Shown one piece after another: positions 8,510 to 17,330 of a stretch of 64,000 bases of DNA. The DNA is taken from NCBI GenBank assembly GCA_964613035.1, contig CAZTFQ010000008.1, positions 1 through 64,000 of the forward strand, in the 5' to 3' direction. Every line of letters starts with the position of its first letter. The first letter of the stretch is position 1. The DNA is from CAVIQK01 sp964613035 (GTDB lineage Bacteria; Bacillota; Clostridia; Christensenellales; DTU072). The notes under the pieces were generated by a model. It was not told where the DNA came from. It searched no databases and worked only from the letters and a program-made list of their open reading frames with translations. Position numbers and translations under genes: made by a program.

Positions 8510-8560
8510 CACCGCCCGCTTCTTCAGAGACCTAACGAAGCGACGATGCTACCCGGTGGC
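8510..8560 (-). promoter_or_regulatory. Structured 5' leader of pnuC, candidate riboswitch of unrecognised class
   Basis: In RNA sense an outer stem CACCG (8558-8554) pairs with CGGTG (8514-8510). It encloses an unpaired GGUAGCAUCGU-like stretch and an inner hairpin GCTTCG-type stem (8541-8537 with 8522-8518, extended by 8542:8517) with a 14-nt loop. It lies within an ~85-nt leader, ending about 12 nt from the GGAGG ribosome binding site, so it could control translation start. It does not match the TPP, FMN, preQ1 or pfl consensus that I can recall. A riboswitch role is inference. Confidence 0.45.
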
Positions 8561-8580
8561 AGTATTTATTTTATATTTTT

Positions 8581-8610
8581 ATTTTATCATTATTTATTAA
8601 CGTCGGTCAA
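8581..8610 (-). promoter_or_regulatory. Promoter of pnuC
   Basis: -35 TTGACC (8605-8610), 18-nt spacer, -10 TAAAAT (8581-8586) with an extended TGA. The -35 overlaps the last codons of the exporter gene. Predicted start is near 8574, giving an 85-nt leader. Confidence 0.65.
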
Positions 8611-9560
8611 TTCTTTTTATGCAACGTTTTGTTTTTACTTTTAATCTTTCTGATTAAAGGGTCGGTTACTTCGTTGACAAGAATGGCAAAAAAGATAATC
8701 GAAAAGCCGACTATGAGATAAGGCGTCAATCGCTCGTATCCGAGCGCGACGGAAAATAACGTTCCGAAAACAGCCTCCAGAGACAATATGACGGAAGTCT
8801 CCTCGGGCGGCACGTATCGCTGACCGAAGAGTTGCGCCCATTGCGTAAAAAGGGTACACGCCGTCGCCAGATACGTCAGCCTTAACAGCACGTCCGTATC
8901 GAGCGCGTACGCATCCGCTCCGTATACGGGCAGTTCCGCCGCGAGCGTTATACACCCCAGCAACACGCCTGCCGTAAGAATCTCCGTCGTAAGAACGGGA
9001 ATCCGAGCGTCCTCGTCTTCCGCAAATCGCGCGTTGAAAATTATCTGTAGCGCAAAAAACACCCCCGACGATATCGTCAATCCGTCCCCGAGCCTCTCCG
9101 CGGCAGAAGACGTACCCGCACCGCCGTACGCGACCAGTCCAAGTCCGATCAATGCGAGTACAGCCGCCGCGACGTTGTATGCTTTAATCCGTTTTTTAAA
9201 CAAAACTCGTAGCAAAAACGGACAAAACACGACGTATATAGCTGTCAGAAAAGCGTTTTTTGAAGGCGTCGTGTATGCAAGTCCTACCGTCTGCAATGCA
9301 TATGCCGCTGCCAAAAACACTCCTAGCAACGCGCCGTGTAAGAATGTTTTTAGATTAATTCGAACGATTTTTTTAAAAGCGATTATAAATAAAAGTCCGC
9401 CCGCGACGAGAAATCTCGTCGCTATAACGAATATCGGCGGCAACTCCGTAATTGCGTCTTTAAGGACGATAAAAGACGTCCCCCATATGATAGTAGCGAA
9501 AAGTATCACGGTCCTGCTCGCGGCGCGCTTTATCCCGTCTCCTAAGTCGGAAAACTTCAT
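8607..9560 (-). CDS. EamA/DMT-family transporter (probable metabolite exporter)
   Basis: 317 aa with ten hydrophobic segments in two EamA halves. The first begins with the typical ATIIWGTSFIVLKDA segment and the TRFLVAGGLLF segment. The second half carries LLRLTYLATACTLFTQWAQLFGQ and PPEETSVILSLEAVFG. Family members export amino acids, nucleobases or other metabolites; the substrate here is unknown. It starts 35 bp after uvrA on the same strand, so it may be read through from the uvr operon. No ribosome binding site is seen ahead of the ATG, while a TACAAT box sits 5 nt upstream. Confidence 0.9.
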   Translation of the reverse strand: MKFSDLGDGIKRAASRTVILFATIIWGTSFIVLKDAITELPPIFVIATRFLVAGGLLFIIAFKKIVRINLKTFLHGALLGVFLAAAYALQTVGLAYTTPSKNAFLTAIYVVFCPFLLRVLFKKRIKAYNVAAAVLALIGLGLVAYGGAGTSSAAERLGDGLTISSGVFFALQIIFNARFAEDEDARIPVLTTEILTAGVLLGCITLAAELPVYGADAYALDTDVLLRLTYLATACTLFTQWAQLFGQRYVPPEETSVILSLEAVFGTLFSVALGYERLTPYLIVGFSIIFFAILVNEVTDPLIRKIKSKNKTLHKKN

Positions 9561-9595
9561 ACAATATTGTATTACGGATAACGTTAAGATAGTTC

Positions 9596-12409
9596 CTACA
9601 GAATATTTTTTAAATATTGCCCGGTTGCCGAGAAAGGATTTTTCGAGACGTCTTCGGGCGATCCTTCCGCTATCACTCTTCCGCCGCCGTCTCCCCCTTC
9701 GGGTCCCAGGTCTATAACGTAATCCGCCACCTTGATGACGTCCAGATTGTGTTCTATGACAACTACCGTATTCCCCTTGCCCCTGAGCCGCTCGAGCATC
9801 CCGACCAGTTTTTCCACGTCCGCGACGTGTAGCCCCGTCGTAGGCTCGTCCAAAATATAGAGGGTCTTGCCGGTACTTCTTTTAGCCAGCTCGGTAGCCA
9901 GTTTTATTCTCTGCGCCTCGCCGCCCGACAGAGTCGTGGACGGCTGTCCCAGTTTGACGTATCCTAAACCGACTTCTTCCAAAACCTTGATTTTATTATA
10001 TATCTGCGGGATGTTTTCAAAAAACTTCACCGCTTCGGAAACGGTCATATCCAGGACGTCAAATATCGACTTGCCTTTATACTTCACTTCCAGAGTCTCG
10101 CGATTGTAACGCTTGCCTCCGCACACCTCGCAGGGCACGTAGACGTCGGGAAGGAAATGCATCTCTATCTTAATCATTCCGTCGCCTTGACAGTTTTCGC
10201 ATCTGCCACCCTTGACGTTAAAGGAAAATCTGCCCGATTCGTAGCCGCGAGCTTTGGCGTCGGGAGTCTTAGCGAAGAGACTTCTTATCGCGGTAAACAC
10301 CCCCGTATAAGTCGCGGGATTGGATCTCGGTGTCCTGCCTATGGGGCTCTGGTCTATCGCTATCACCTTATCCAGGTGCTCCAGTCCCTCTATGCCGTCG
10401 GATATGCCTTCCGGGAGCTTGCTGTTGTTGAGCCTGTTGGAGGCGTACGGATAAATAATGCCGTTGACCAGGCTTGACTTGCCGCTGCCCGACACGCCCG
10501 TGATCGCGGTGAGAAGCCCTATCGGAATAGACACGTCGATGCCTTTCAGATTATTTTGACGTGCGCCTTTTACCGTCAAATATCTGCCGTCCGGCTTAAC
10601 TCTGACCTCGGGGACGGGCAATCTCCTTCTTCCCGACAAATAGTCTCCGGTTATAGACCTAGGAGAATTCATTATATCCTCTATAGTGCCATGAGCGACC
10701 AGTTCTCCGCCGTTGACGCCCGCACCAGGTCCGATGTCGATAATGTGATCGGCGGCTCTAATCGTGTCCTCGTCGTGTTCTACGACTATGAGCGTATTGC
10801 CGAGGTCTCTGAGCCTCTTGAGCGTCGCCAGCAACTTATCGTTGTCGCGCTGATGAAGTCCTATACTGGGCTCGTCCAAAATGTACAAAACGCCCGTCAA
10901 ACCACTACCTATCTGCGTAGCCAGTCTTATTCTCTGACTTTCTCCGCCCGACAGAGTCGCGGCGGGTCTTGCCAGAGTGAGATAATTGAGTCCGACGTCG
11001 TTAAGAAAACGCACTCTTTCGTTGAGTTCTTTAAGAATGGGCGCCGCTATCAACGAGTCCCTGTCGTTAAGTTTCAGTTCCGCGAAAAACTTCTTCAGCT
11101 CCACCATCGACAACATGGAAACTTCATAGATATTTTTACCTCCGACGGTCACCGCCAGAGCTTCTTTTTTCAACCTCTTCCCGTGGCAAGAAGGGCACTC
11201 CTTCTCGACCATCATTTTTTCTATCTCTCCCCTTATCCATTCCGAGCTCGTCTCTTGATATCTGCGAAGTAGATTGGGGATTATCCCCTCAAACTTGGTA
11301 TCGAAGCTGTATACACCCGATTTGAATTCCATATCGAGGCTGAGTTTTTCGCCGCCGTTACCGTAAAAAATCACCTTCTTGGCTTCTTCCGACAGGTCCT
11401 TAAAAGGCGTACGCGTAGAAAACCCGTACATTCTCCCGAGTGCTTCCAGTTGCTTTATCAGCCATCTGTAACCGTCGAATATACTATTGGTCGCGCGCAG
11501 AGCCCCCTCTCTTATGGAGAGATTCTCGTCCACGATGACTCTTGCGGGGTCTATATCCGTTTTATACCCCAGCCCCGTACAATCCGGACACGCGCCGAAA
11601 GGATTGTTAAACGAAAACGTTCTCGGTGCCAACTCGGGAATGTTGACGTCGCAGTCGGGGCAGGAATACAGAGTGGAGTACAGAGTCTCCGTGCCCGCAT
11701 AATCTATCACGACGAGACCTTTAGCTATCTTGAGCGCCAGCTCCACACTGTCGGTCAATCTGCGGTCGATGCCTTCTTTTAACACCAGTCTGTCCACTAT
11801 GACGTACAGGTCGTGCTTTTGCTTTTTATCGAGAGATATCTCGTCCTCCGCGGTATAGAATTTACCGTCTATCTTGAATCTCTGATATCCTTCCTTTATA
11901 AACCCTTGCAATTGCGTATGATAATCGCCCTTGCGCCCTCTTACGAAAGGCGCCATAACCATAATCTTGGTGCCGACGTCGTGCGCCTTAATCATATCGA
12001 TAATCTGGTCTATGGATATACTTTCCACGACTTTACCGCACTTGGGACAATGCGGAACGCCGATCCTCGCGAACAACAGTCTCAGATAGTCGTATATCTC
12101 CGTAACCGTGCCCACCGTAGAACGAGGGTTTTTACTGGTGGTCTTTTGGTCTATCGAAATAGCCGGCGATAGCCCTTCTATCGACTCCACCTGAGGCTTG
12201 TCCATCTGTCCGAGAAACTGTCTCGCGTAGCTTGAGAGGCTCTCCACGTATCTCCGCTGACCTTCCGCAAAAATCGTATCGAAAGCCAAACTGGACTTAC
12301 CGCTACCCGATAGTCCCGTCACCACGACCAGCTTGTTACGCGGAATCGTAACGTCTATATTCTTCAAATTGTGCTCTCTGGCGCCTTTGATAACGATGTT
12401 CTCTAACAT
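9596..12409 (-). CDS. uvrA: Excinuclease ABC subunit A
   Basis: 937 aa, normal UvrA length. It is the DNA-damage sensor ATPase of nucleotide excision repair and loads UvrB onto lesions. Two ABC modules are visible, with Walker A GLSGSGKSS near residue 31 and GVSGSGKSS near 640, and signature LSGGESQR and LSGGEAQR. Zinc-binding CxxC pairs occur in CPKCGKVV, CPSCHGKR, and CENCQGDG with CEVCGGKR. The N-terminus IVIKGAREHNLKN is conserved. The start codon is the base next to the uvrB stop, so translation is coupled. It shares the SOS-type promoter upstream of uvrB. Confidence 0.99.
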   Translation of the reverse strand: MLENIVIKGAREHNLKNIDVTIPRNKLVVVTGLSGSGKSSLAFDTIFAEGQRRYVESLSSYARQFLGQMDKPQVESIEGLSPAISIDQKTTSKNPRSTVGTVTEIYDYLRLLFARIGVPHCPKCGKVVESISIDQIIDMIKAHDVGTKIMVMAPFVRGRKGDYHTQLQGFIKEGYQRFKIDGKFYTAEDEISLDKKQKHDLYVIVDRLVLKEGIDRRLTDSVELALKIAKGLVVIDYAGTETLYSTLYSCPDCDVNIPELAPRTFSFNNPFGACPDCTGLGYKTDIDPARVIVDENLSIREGALRATNSIFDGYRWLIKQLEALGRMYGFSTRTPFKDLSEEAKKVIFYGNGGEKLSLDMEFKSGVYSFDTKFEGIIPNLLRRYQETSSEWIRGEIEKMMVEKECPSCHGKRLKKEALAVTVGGKNIYEVSMLSMVELKKFFAELKLNDRDSLIAAPILKELNERVRFLNDVGLNYLTLARPAATLSGGESQRIRLATQIGSGLTGVLYILDEPSIGLHQRDNDKLLATLKRLRDLGNTLIVVEHDEDTIRAADHIIDIGPGAGVNGGELVAHGTIEDIMNSPRSITGDYLSGRRRLPVPEVRVKPDGRYLTVKGARQNNLKGIDVSIPIGLLTAITGVSGSGKSSLVNGIIYPYASNRLNNSKLPEGISDGIEGLEHLDKVIAIDQSPIGRTPRSNPATYTGVFTAIRSLFAKTPDAKARGYESGRFSFNVKGGRCENCQGDGMIKIEMHFLPDVYVPCEVCGGKRYNRETLEVKYKGKSIFDVLDMTVSEAVKFFENIPQIYNKIKVLEEVGLGYVKLGQPSTTLSGGEAQRIKLATELAKRSTGKTLYILDEPTTGLHVADVEKLVGMLERLRGKGNTVVVIEHNLDVIKVADYVIDLGPEGGDGGGRVIAEGSPEDVSKNPFSATGQYLKNIL

Positions 12410-14377
12410 TTACTCAACCTCTTCCAATTCCTTTCGAAGTCCTTCTATCCTGTCTCTTAGTACTATCGCGCCCTCGAAGTCATACTGCGAAGCGGCTACT
12501 TTCATCAACGCGCGCAAGCGGTCTATCTCCTTATAAATATCCCTCTTGTCGCGACCGCGGACGTCGGTCTCTTCGGATGCTTTGTGCGAAATCTCTATCG
12601 TATTCTTAATATCTTTGACTATAGTACGCGGAATTATGCCGTGTTCTCGGTTGTACGCTTGCTGAAGCTCTCTTCTGCGGTTGGTTTCGTCGATAGCGGC
12701 TTTCATACTTCCCGTGACTGTGTCCGCATACATAATAACCCGACCTTCCGCGTTACGCGCGGCTCTTCCTATCGTCTGAATCAGGCTTGAACGACTGCGC
12801 AAAAAGCCTTCTTTGTCGGCGTCGAGTATAGCCACCAGCTTAACCTCGGGCATATCGAGACCTTCTCTTAAAAGATTGATTCCGACCAGAACGTCGAACT
12901 CGCCTTTTCTCAGAGCCGTTATGATGTTGATACGCTCCAGTGCCTCTATATCGCTGTGCATATAAGTCGTTTTCACGCCGTGTTCTTTGAGATAGAGCGT
13001 AAGGCTCTCCGCCATCTTTTTCGTAAGAGTGGTGACCAGCACTCTGCCGCCGCTGTCGACGGTACGGTTGATCTCTCCTATCAGGTGATCTATCTGATGT
13101 TCCGTAGGCACGATCTCGATCTCGGGATCCACCAGTCCCGTCGGACGGAGTATCTGTTCCACCACCTGCCCCGCTTCGTTGAGCTCGTACTCCTGCGGCG
13201 TGGCGCTCATACATATAACCTGCTTAAACCGCCGGTTGAACTCCTGAAAATTGAGCGGACGGTTGTCAAACGCTGCCGGCAGTCTGAATCCGTACTCGAC
13301 GAGGCTCTCTTTTCTGGCACGGTCGCCGTTGTACATTCCTCGTATCTGCGGAATGGTTATATGACTCTCGTCGATAAAGAGCAAAAAGTCTTCAGGGAAA
13401 TAATCCATCAGTGTAAAAGGCGGTTCTCCCGGAGATCTGCCGTCGAAGTATCTGGAATAGTTTTCTATGCCGGAAGTATACCCGATGCCCTTAATCATTT
13501 CTATATCGTAACTGACCCTCTCGCGGATCCGCTGGGTTTCTATGAGCTTGCCGTTGTCCTTAAAATAACTCTCCCTCTCCACCATATCGAGATAGATTCT
13601 ATCAAGAATATCGTCCAGACCGTCCTCCTTAACGACGTAGTGCGTCGCGGGGAATATCGGGGCGTGTTCCAAGACGGATATCGTCTTACCCGAAAGGATG
13701 TCGAACTCGGAGATTCTCTCTACCGTATCTCCGAAAAATTCCACCCTTACTCCTATATCGGACATATGCGACGGAGCTATCTCCACGATGTCGCCCTTAA
13801 CTCTGAACGTAGAACGGACAAAGTCCATATCCGATCTCTTATATTGAATAGCGACCAGCTTGTCTATGAGAACGTCTCGGTCCAATTCCATATCGGGACG
13901 GAGAGATATCATATGAGTGAAATATTCCTCAGGCTCGCCCAATCCGTATATGCAAGAGACCGACGCCACGACTATTACGTCTCTTCTCTCACCCAGAGAG
14001 GAGGTGGCGGAGTGACGGAGTTTGTCTATCTCGTCGTTGGTTTCGATTTCTTTTTCTATATAAGTATCGCTGCGCGCTATGTACGCCTCGGGCTGATAAT
14101 AGTCGTAGTAGGACACGAAGTATTCCACCCTGTTGTCGGGGAAGAGCTCTCTCAGCTCGTTGCACAATTGCGCCGCCAGAGTCTTGTTGTGAGCGATGAC
14201 CAGCGTGGGCTTGTTTACCTTCTCTATAACCGACGCCATCGTGTACGTCTTGCCCGAACCCGTCACGCCGAGAAGGACTTGCGTACGCAAGCCGTCTTCT
14301 ATACCCTCCACCAGCTTCTCTATAGCCTGAGCCTGATCTCCCTTGGGGGAATACTTGTCGCTTAGCTTAAAGTCCAT
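12410..14377 (-). CDS. uvrB: Excinuclease ABC subunit B
   Basis: 655 aa, full length. UvrB is the helicase-like subunit that verifies damage and recruits UvrC. Visible features are Walker A GVTGSGKT (about 39-46), the beta-hairpin region YYDYYQPEAYI (about 91-101) that clamps DNA, the Walker B-type DESH motif, helicase motifs TLTKKMAESL and QTIGRAARN, and the C-terminal UVR domain (MKVAASQYDFEGAIVLRD) that binds UvrC. It is the first gene of uvrB-uvrA and sits behind a consensus-like promoter overlapped by a DinR/LexA box, so SOS induction is expected. Confidence 0.99.
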   Translation of the reverse strand: MDFKLSDKYSPKGDQAQAIEKLVEGIEDGLRTQVLLGVTGSGKTYTMASVIEKVNKPTLVIAHNKTLAAQLCNELRELFPDNRVEYFVSYYDYYQPEAYIARSDTYIEKEIETNDEIDKLRHSATSSLGERRDVIVVASVSCIYGLGEPEEYFTHMISLRPDMELDRDVLIDKLVAIQYKRSDMDFVRSTFRVKGDIVEIAPSHMSDIGVRVEFFGDTVERISEFDILSGKTISVLEHAPIFPATHYVVKEDGLDDILDRIYLDMVERESYFKDNGKLIETQRIRERVSYDIEMIKGIGYTSGIENYSRYFDGRSPGEPPFTLMDYFPEDFLLFIDESHITIPQIRGMYNGDRARKESLVEYGFRLPAAFDNRPLNFQEFNRRFKQVICMSATPQEYELNEAGQVVEQILRPTGLVDPEIEIVPTEHQIDHLIGEINRTVDSGGRVLVTTLTKKMAESLTLYLKEHGVKTTYMHSDIEALERINIITALRKGEFDVLVGINLLREGLDMPEVKLVAILDADKEGFLRSRSSLIQTIGRAARNAEGRVIMYADTVTGSMKAAIDETNRRRELQQAYNREHGIIPRTIVKDIKNTIEISHKASEETDVRGRDKRDIYKEIDRLRALMKVAASQYDFEGAIVLRDRIEGLRKELEEVE

Positions 14378-14402
14378 AGTACTGTTCCTATTATGCCCTT
14401 AT

Positions 14403-14431
14403 AGTATATAACCAACGGGAAAATCAGTCAA
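14403..14431 (-). promoter_or_regulatory. uvrB-uvrA promoter
   Basis: -35 TTGACT (14426-14431), 17-nt spacer, -10 TATACT (14403-14408) on the minus strand. A GGAAC ribosome binding site region follows before the ATG at 14377. Confidence 0.8.
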
Positions 14432-14441
14432 ACATTTGTTC
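14430..14441 (-). promoter_or_regulatory. DinR/LexA-type SOS box at uvrB
   Basis: The minus strand reads GAACAAATGTTT, which fits the core of the Gram-positive LexA (DinR) site GAAC-RNRY-GTTY. It touches the -35 box of the uvrB promoter, the usual position for repression. One flanking base on each side departs from the longer CGAACRNRYGTTYC consensus. Confidence 0.7.
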
Positions 14442-14572
14442 ATATCGACTGCTGATTTTCTTTTGTAGAAAACTCCGCATTCAATCGATTAATATTTAGA
14501 AAACCGCATTTGGTGTCCCCATATATCGTTTTAAGTAACCCGATTTCAAATATTATCATTAAAAATAGAAAA

Positions 14573-14590
14573 CGACCGCAATCGCGGTCG
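14573..14590 (-). terminator. Intrinsic terminator after coaX
   Basis: Perfect stem CGACCGC/GCGGTCG with loop GATT in RNA sense (14590 to 14573), followed on the minus strand by TTTTCTATTTTT. It lies 25 bp after the coaX stop. The rest of 14442-14614 holds no gene; a 63-codon frame across it contains this terminator and is not believed. Confidence 0.88.
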
Positions 14591-14614
14591 TAGGAAATAA
14601 TATCGTGTTTCATT

Positions 14615-15385
14615 TCATTGATTATAGGCAAGAAGTATTTTCAGTCCGTTGAGAGACAACGCCCTGTCAACCACGTCGAATACGGTGCTGCCGCCTTTCA
14701 CTATTATCTCGCTCATTCCGCCGGTCGCGACGACCTTGGCGTCGAAAAAGCCCGTCTCCTCTTTAATCTTCTTGACGGTGTATTCCACCAATCCGATGAA
14801 GCCGTATATTACGCCTGCCTGCATATTGCCTATCGTGGTTTTGTTGACGACTTTCTCGGGTTTAGTCAGCTCGAAGCGAGGAAGCTTAGCCGCAGTGTTG
14901 ACGAGAGCCTCTGCGGAAGACTTGATACCGGGAGCAATCGCTCCTCCTAAAAAAGTCCCCTCTCCGTCCACCACGCCGTACGTCGTAGTCGTGCCGAAGT
15001 CTACCGTAATGACCGGACCGCCGTATCCGACGTATGCCGCCACCGCGTTGAGAATACGATCTCCGCCGAGATCCGCCCTCTTGTCGTAATCTATTTTTAT
15101 GGGCATCTTAATATCCGCACCGACCATCACGGGTTTAATTCCCATATAGTAAGAGCACATATGTTCCAGCGTATAATTGAGCGTAGGAGCGACAGACGAA
15201 AGAATAATTCCGTCCACGTCCGAGAACGCATGTCCGTTGTTTTTCAACAGATCGTATAAAAGCATCCCGTACTCGTCGGCGGTTTTTTTGTGATCGGTCG
15301 CTATTCTAAAAGTCTCCACAGCACCGTTGCCGTCCATAAGTCCGATTTTTATGTTGGTGTTTCCAACGTCCATTAACAGTTTCAT
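14615..15385 (-). CDS. coaX: Type III pantothenate kinase
   Basis: 256 aa, the normal length. CoaX phosphorylates pantothenate in the first step of CoA synthesis in the cytoplasm, is not inhibited by CoA, and replaces CoaA in many Firmicutes. Motifs of the ASKHA fold are clear: phosphate loop DVGNTNIKIG (residues 6-15), catalytic region DFGTTTTYG with GGAIAPGIK, and the DLGGDR segment that contacts pantothenate. It is transcribed alone. The -10 box ends only 9 nt ahead of the ATG and no ribosome binding site is seen, so the mRNA may be leaderless. Confidence 0.96.
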   Translation of the reverse strand: MKLLMDVGNTNIKIGLMDGNGAVETFRIATDHKKTADEYGMLLYDLLKNNGHAFSDVDGIILSSVAPTLNYTLEHMCSYYMGIKPVMVGADIKMPIKIDYDKRADLGGDRILNAVAAYVGYGGPVITVDFGTTTTYGVVDGEGTFLGGAIAPGIKSSAEALVNTAAKLPRFELTKPEKVVNKTTIGNMQAGVIYGFIGLVEYTVKKIKEETGFFDAKVVATGGMSEIIVKGGSTVFDVVDRALSLNGLKILLAYNQ

Positions 15386-15394
15386 AATAATATG

Positions 15395-15423
15395 ATTATA
15401 TACGATTATTAAATATTTTTCAA
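15395..15423 (-). promoter_or_regulatory. coaX promoter (predicted leaderless transcript)
   Basis: -35 TTGAAA (15418-15423), 17-nt spacer, -10 TATAAT (15395-15400). The usual start 6-8 nt downstream falls within 0-3 nt of the coaX ATG at 15385. Confidence 0.7.
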
Positions 15424-15433
15424 CAACTTATTA

Positions 15434-15463
15434 AAAAGGTCCCGCCATATGACGAAACCTTTT
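15434..15463 (-). terminator. Intrinsic terminator after the GH20 gene
   Basis: On the minus strand AAAAGGTTTCG (15463-15453) pairs with CGGGACCTTTT (15444-15434) including two G:U pairs, and is followed by a T run. It ends the glycosidase transcript just before the coaX promoter. Confidence 0.75.
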
Positions 15464-15479
15464 ATCCGTTTTCCTTTTA

Positions 15480-17330
15480 TCATACCCCGCGCAGCTCTCC
15501 GAGCAACATCTCATACCCCGCGACGAGTCTATGATATCGGAAAGTTGCCAAGTCGTGATCGCTTTTTTTATTACGCAAAAACCACAACGCGTCCATTTCT
15601 TCCACACAGCTTTTGCCCGTTTTCAGAGCCTCTTTTATAAGCTCTACGTCGGGATTGTTGTTACGAATAGATCTGCATACGCGAGTATGAACGACAGCCC
15701 ATTTCAAAAGAGACAGTCCGAAGCATGCTTCACGAAGTTCTAGTCCGCCGTTATCGGCATCGCTAAGTCTTATTTCAATATCGTTAAGGAGTTTTTCCGT
15801 ATCTTTTAATTCTGCCTCGGTAAGTAATTCGTCTCGCCTAAAATATGCGGTCGGGTCGGAATAATCGTCGTAATCGACCTGCATACAATCCAGTCCTCTG
15901 ATATACAGTGCACTGAAAAGGTACGGTATCATATGGATAGGCTGAGTCTGTAGATTGATATATCTGCCGAGATCGGCAACAACATCCGATAACGGAGCAC
16001 TGTATATCTCTCGGTCGAGCCAATTCTTAAGATTGTTTTCCGAAAACTTATCGGCATTCCAAGCATAACACGCCCCTACGCCCTCTGCGAAAAAGGACAT
16101 CACAAGGGTCTGCGCGTACGATCCGTCGCCCCACTCTGTGTTAAGGAGTCCCTCCGCACCGAATTTTTTTCCGTAACAGGCGGCTTCTCGAATATTAGCC
16201 AGCATATTGTCCGTCTTGCCGGTCAGATTATTACAAAGCGACGATGACGGACATACGAAGAATCTTTTTTTCTTATCCGCATATATCTTACACGCGTCGT
16301 CGTTGAACGCCCCGGCGTCGTACCGCCATTCCAAAAACACGACGTCTCCCAGTCTGTCTAGCTTGTCGGGATGATTATGAGCCACATCGCCCCACATCAT
16401 CGGAACGAGCCCTCTTTCCCTGACGTCGTCACAAATCTTACCTATGAAATTGAAATACGTTTCGCCGTCATCGTCGAGTTTCTTATCGCCGAACAGCGTA
16501 TCGAAAGGTTCGTCTCCGCCGATATTAAACGTCTTGACATCTCCGAAGCACGGCAACATCTCGTCAAAAAGCCTCTTAACAAATTCTACGCTCTCTTCTT
16601 TAGTCGGATCGAGCGTGCCCGCAGGACAATGAAGTCCGCCTTCCGACCAGTCGAATCCTCCCGGAGAATGCGCCAGATCTTTGAATTCATCCTGATTGAG
16701 CCAATACGTCATATGCCCGTAACTGTTGCCGCACGGAACGAGGTCGACAAATCTCTCTTCCGCATACCTCTTGAGCTCGACAACGTCCTCGGCGGTCAGA
16801 TAATCGTCGGGCGAAGAATAATATTTGCCTAGAGACGGATAATAAAAAGCCCGACCTTCCACGTATAGTTGTAACATATTGACTTTAAGATCGGACAAAA
16901 AGTCTACCAACTTAAACAACGTCTCTCTCGTAGGAACCTTGCCTCTGGAAATATCCAACATAAATCCGCGAGAAGAAAAATCCGGACGATCCGATATTTC
17001 AAGATACGGCAACTTTTCGCCGCTGCTTTTAATCACTTGAATAAGCGTCAACACGGCGTAATGAAGTCCTTTCTCGGACCCTGCAACAAGCAATATGCCG
17101 TCACAGTCTATATCAATGCGGTAATTTTCTTCTCCCGTCTCAGTGCTTATACTCGCGCACAGAGGCGTTCCGTCAGCCAAAAAACACTCCTTGAGCTTAC
17201 TTATCGAATGAGAAGAAAACACATCTTCATTGATGACTTTTACGCCTCTAAAAGGCAAAAAGCCGTCTTTTATAACGACTTTTTTAGGTTCGGGAACAAT
17301 AATTACTTTACTTTGCATATCTCGCTCCAT
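15480..17330 (-). CDS. Glycoside hydrolase family 20-like beta-N-acetylhexosaminidase
   Basis: 616 aa. An N-terminal GH20b-like domain (to about residue 110) is followed by a TIM-barrel that begins with the family signature SRGFMLDISRGKVPT. The catalytic Asp-Glu pair is D273-E274 in NIGGDEPFD. GH20 enzymes release terminal GlcNAc or GalNAc by substrate-assisted catalysis. No signal peptide is visible, so it should act in the cytoplasm on imported oligosaccharides. The reading frame overlaps the upstream gene by 28 bp; the internal Met at codon 5 would reduce this. It is the last gene of the glycan-type locus. Exact substrate unknown. Confidence 0.88.
   Translation of the reverse strand: MERDMQSKVIIVPEPKKVVIKDGFLPFRGVKVINEDVFSSHSISKLKECFLADGTPLCASISTETGEENYRIDIDCDGILLVAGSEKGLHYAVLTLIQVIKSSGEKLPYLEISDRPDFSSRGFMLDISRGKVPTRETLFKLVDFLSDLKVNMLQLYVEGRAFYYPSLGKYYSSPDDYLTAEDVVELKRYAEERFVDLVPCGNSYGHMTYWLNQDEFKDLAHSPGGFDWSEGGLHCPAGTLDPTKEESVEFVKRLFDEMLPCFGDVKTFNIGGDEPFDTLFGDKKLDDDGETYFNFIGKICDDVRERGLVPMMWGDVAHNHPDKLDRLGDVVFLEWRYDAGAFNDDACKIYADKKKRFFVCPSSSLCNNLTGKTDNMLANIREAACYGKKFGAEGLLNTEWGDGSYAQTLVMSFFAEGVGACYAWNADKFSENNLKNWLDREIYSAPLSDVVADLGRYINLQTQPIHMIPYLFSALYIRGLDCMQVDYDDYSDPTAYFRRDELLTEAELKDTEKLLNDIEIRLSDADNGGLELREACFGLSLLKWAVVHTRVCRSIRNNNPDVELIKEALKTGKSCVEEMDALWFLRNKKSDHDLATFRYHRLVAGYEMLLGELRGV

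Noticed and set aside
14440..14631. 63-codon reading frame on the minus strand between coaX and uvrB
   Set aside because: It contains the coaX terminator, has no ribosome binding site, and overlaps the SOS box and the coaX end.
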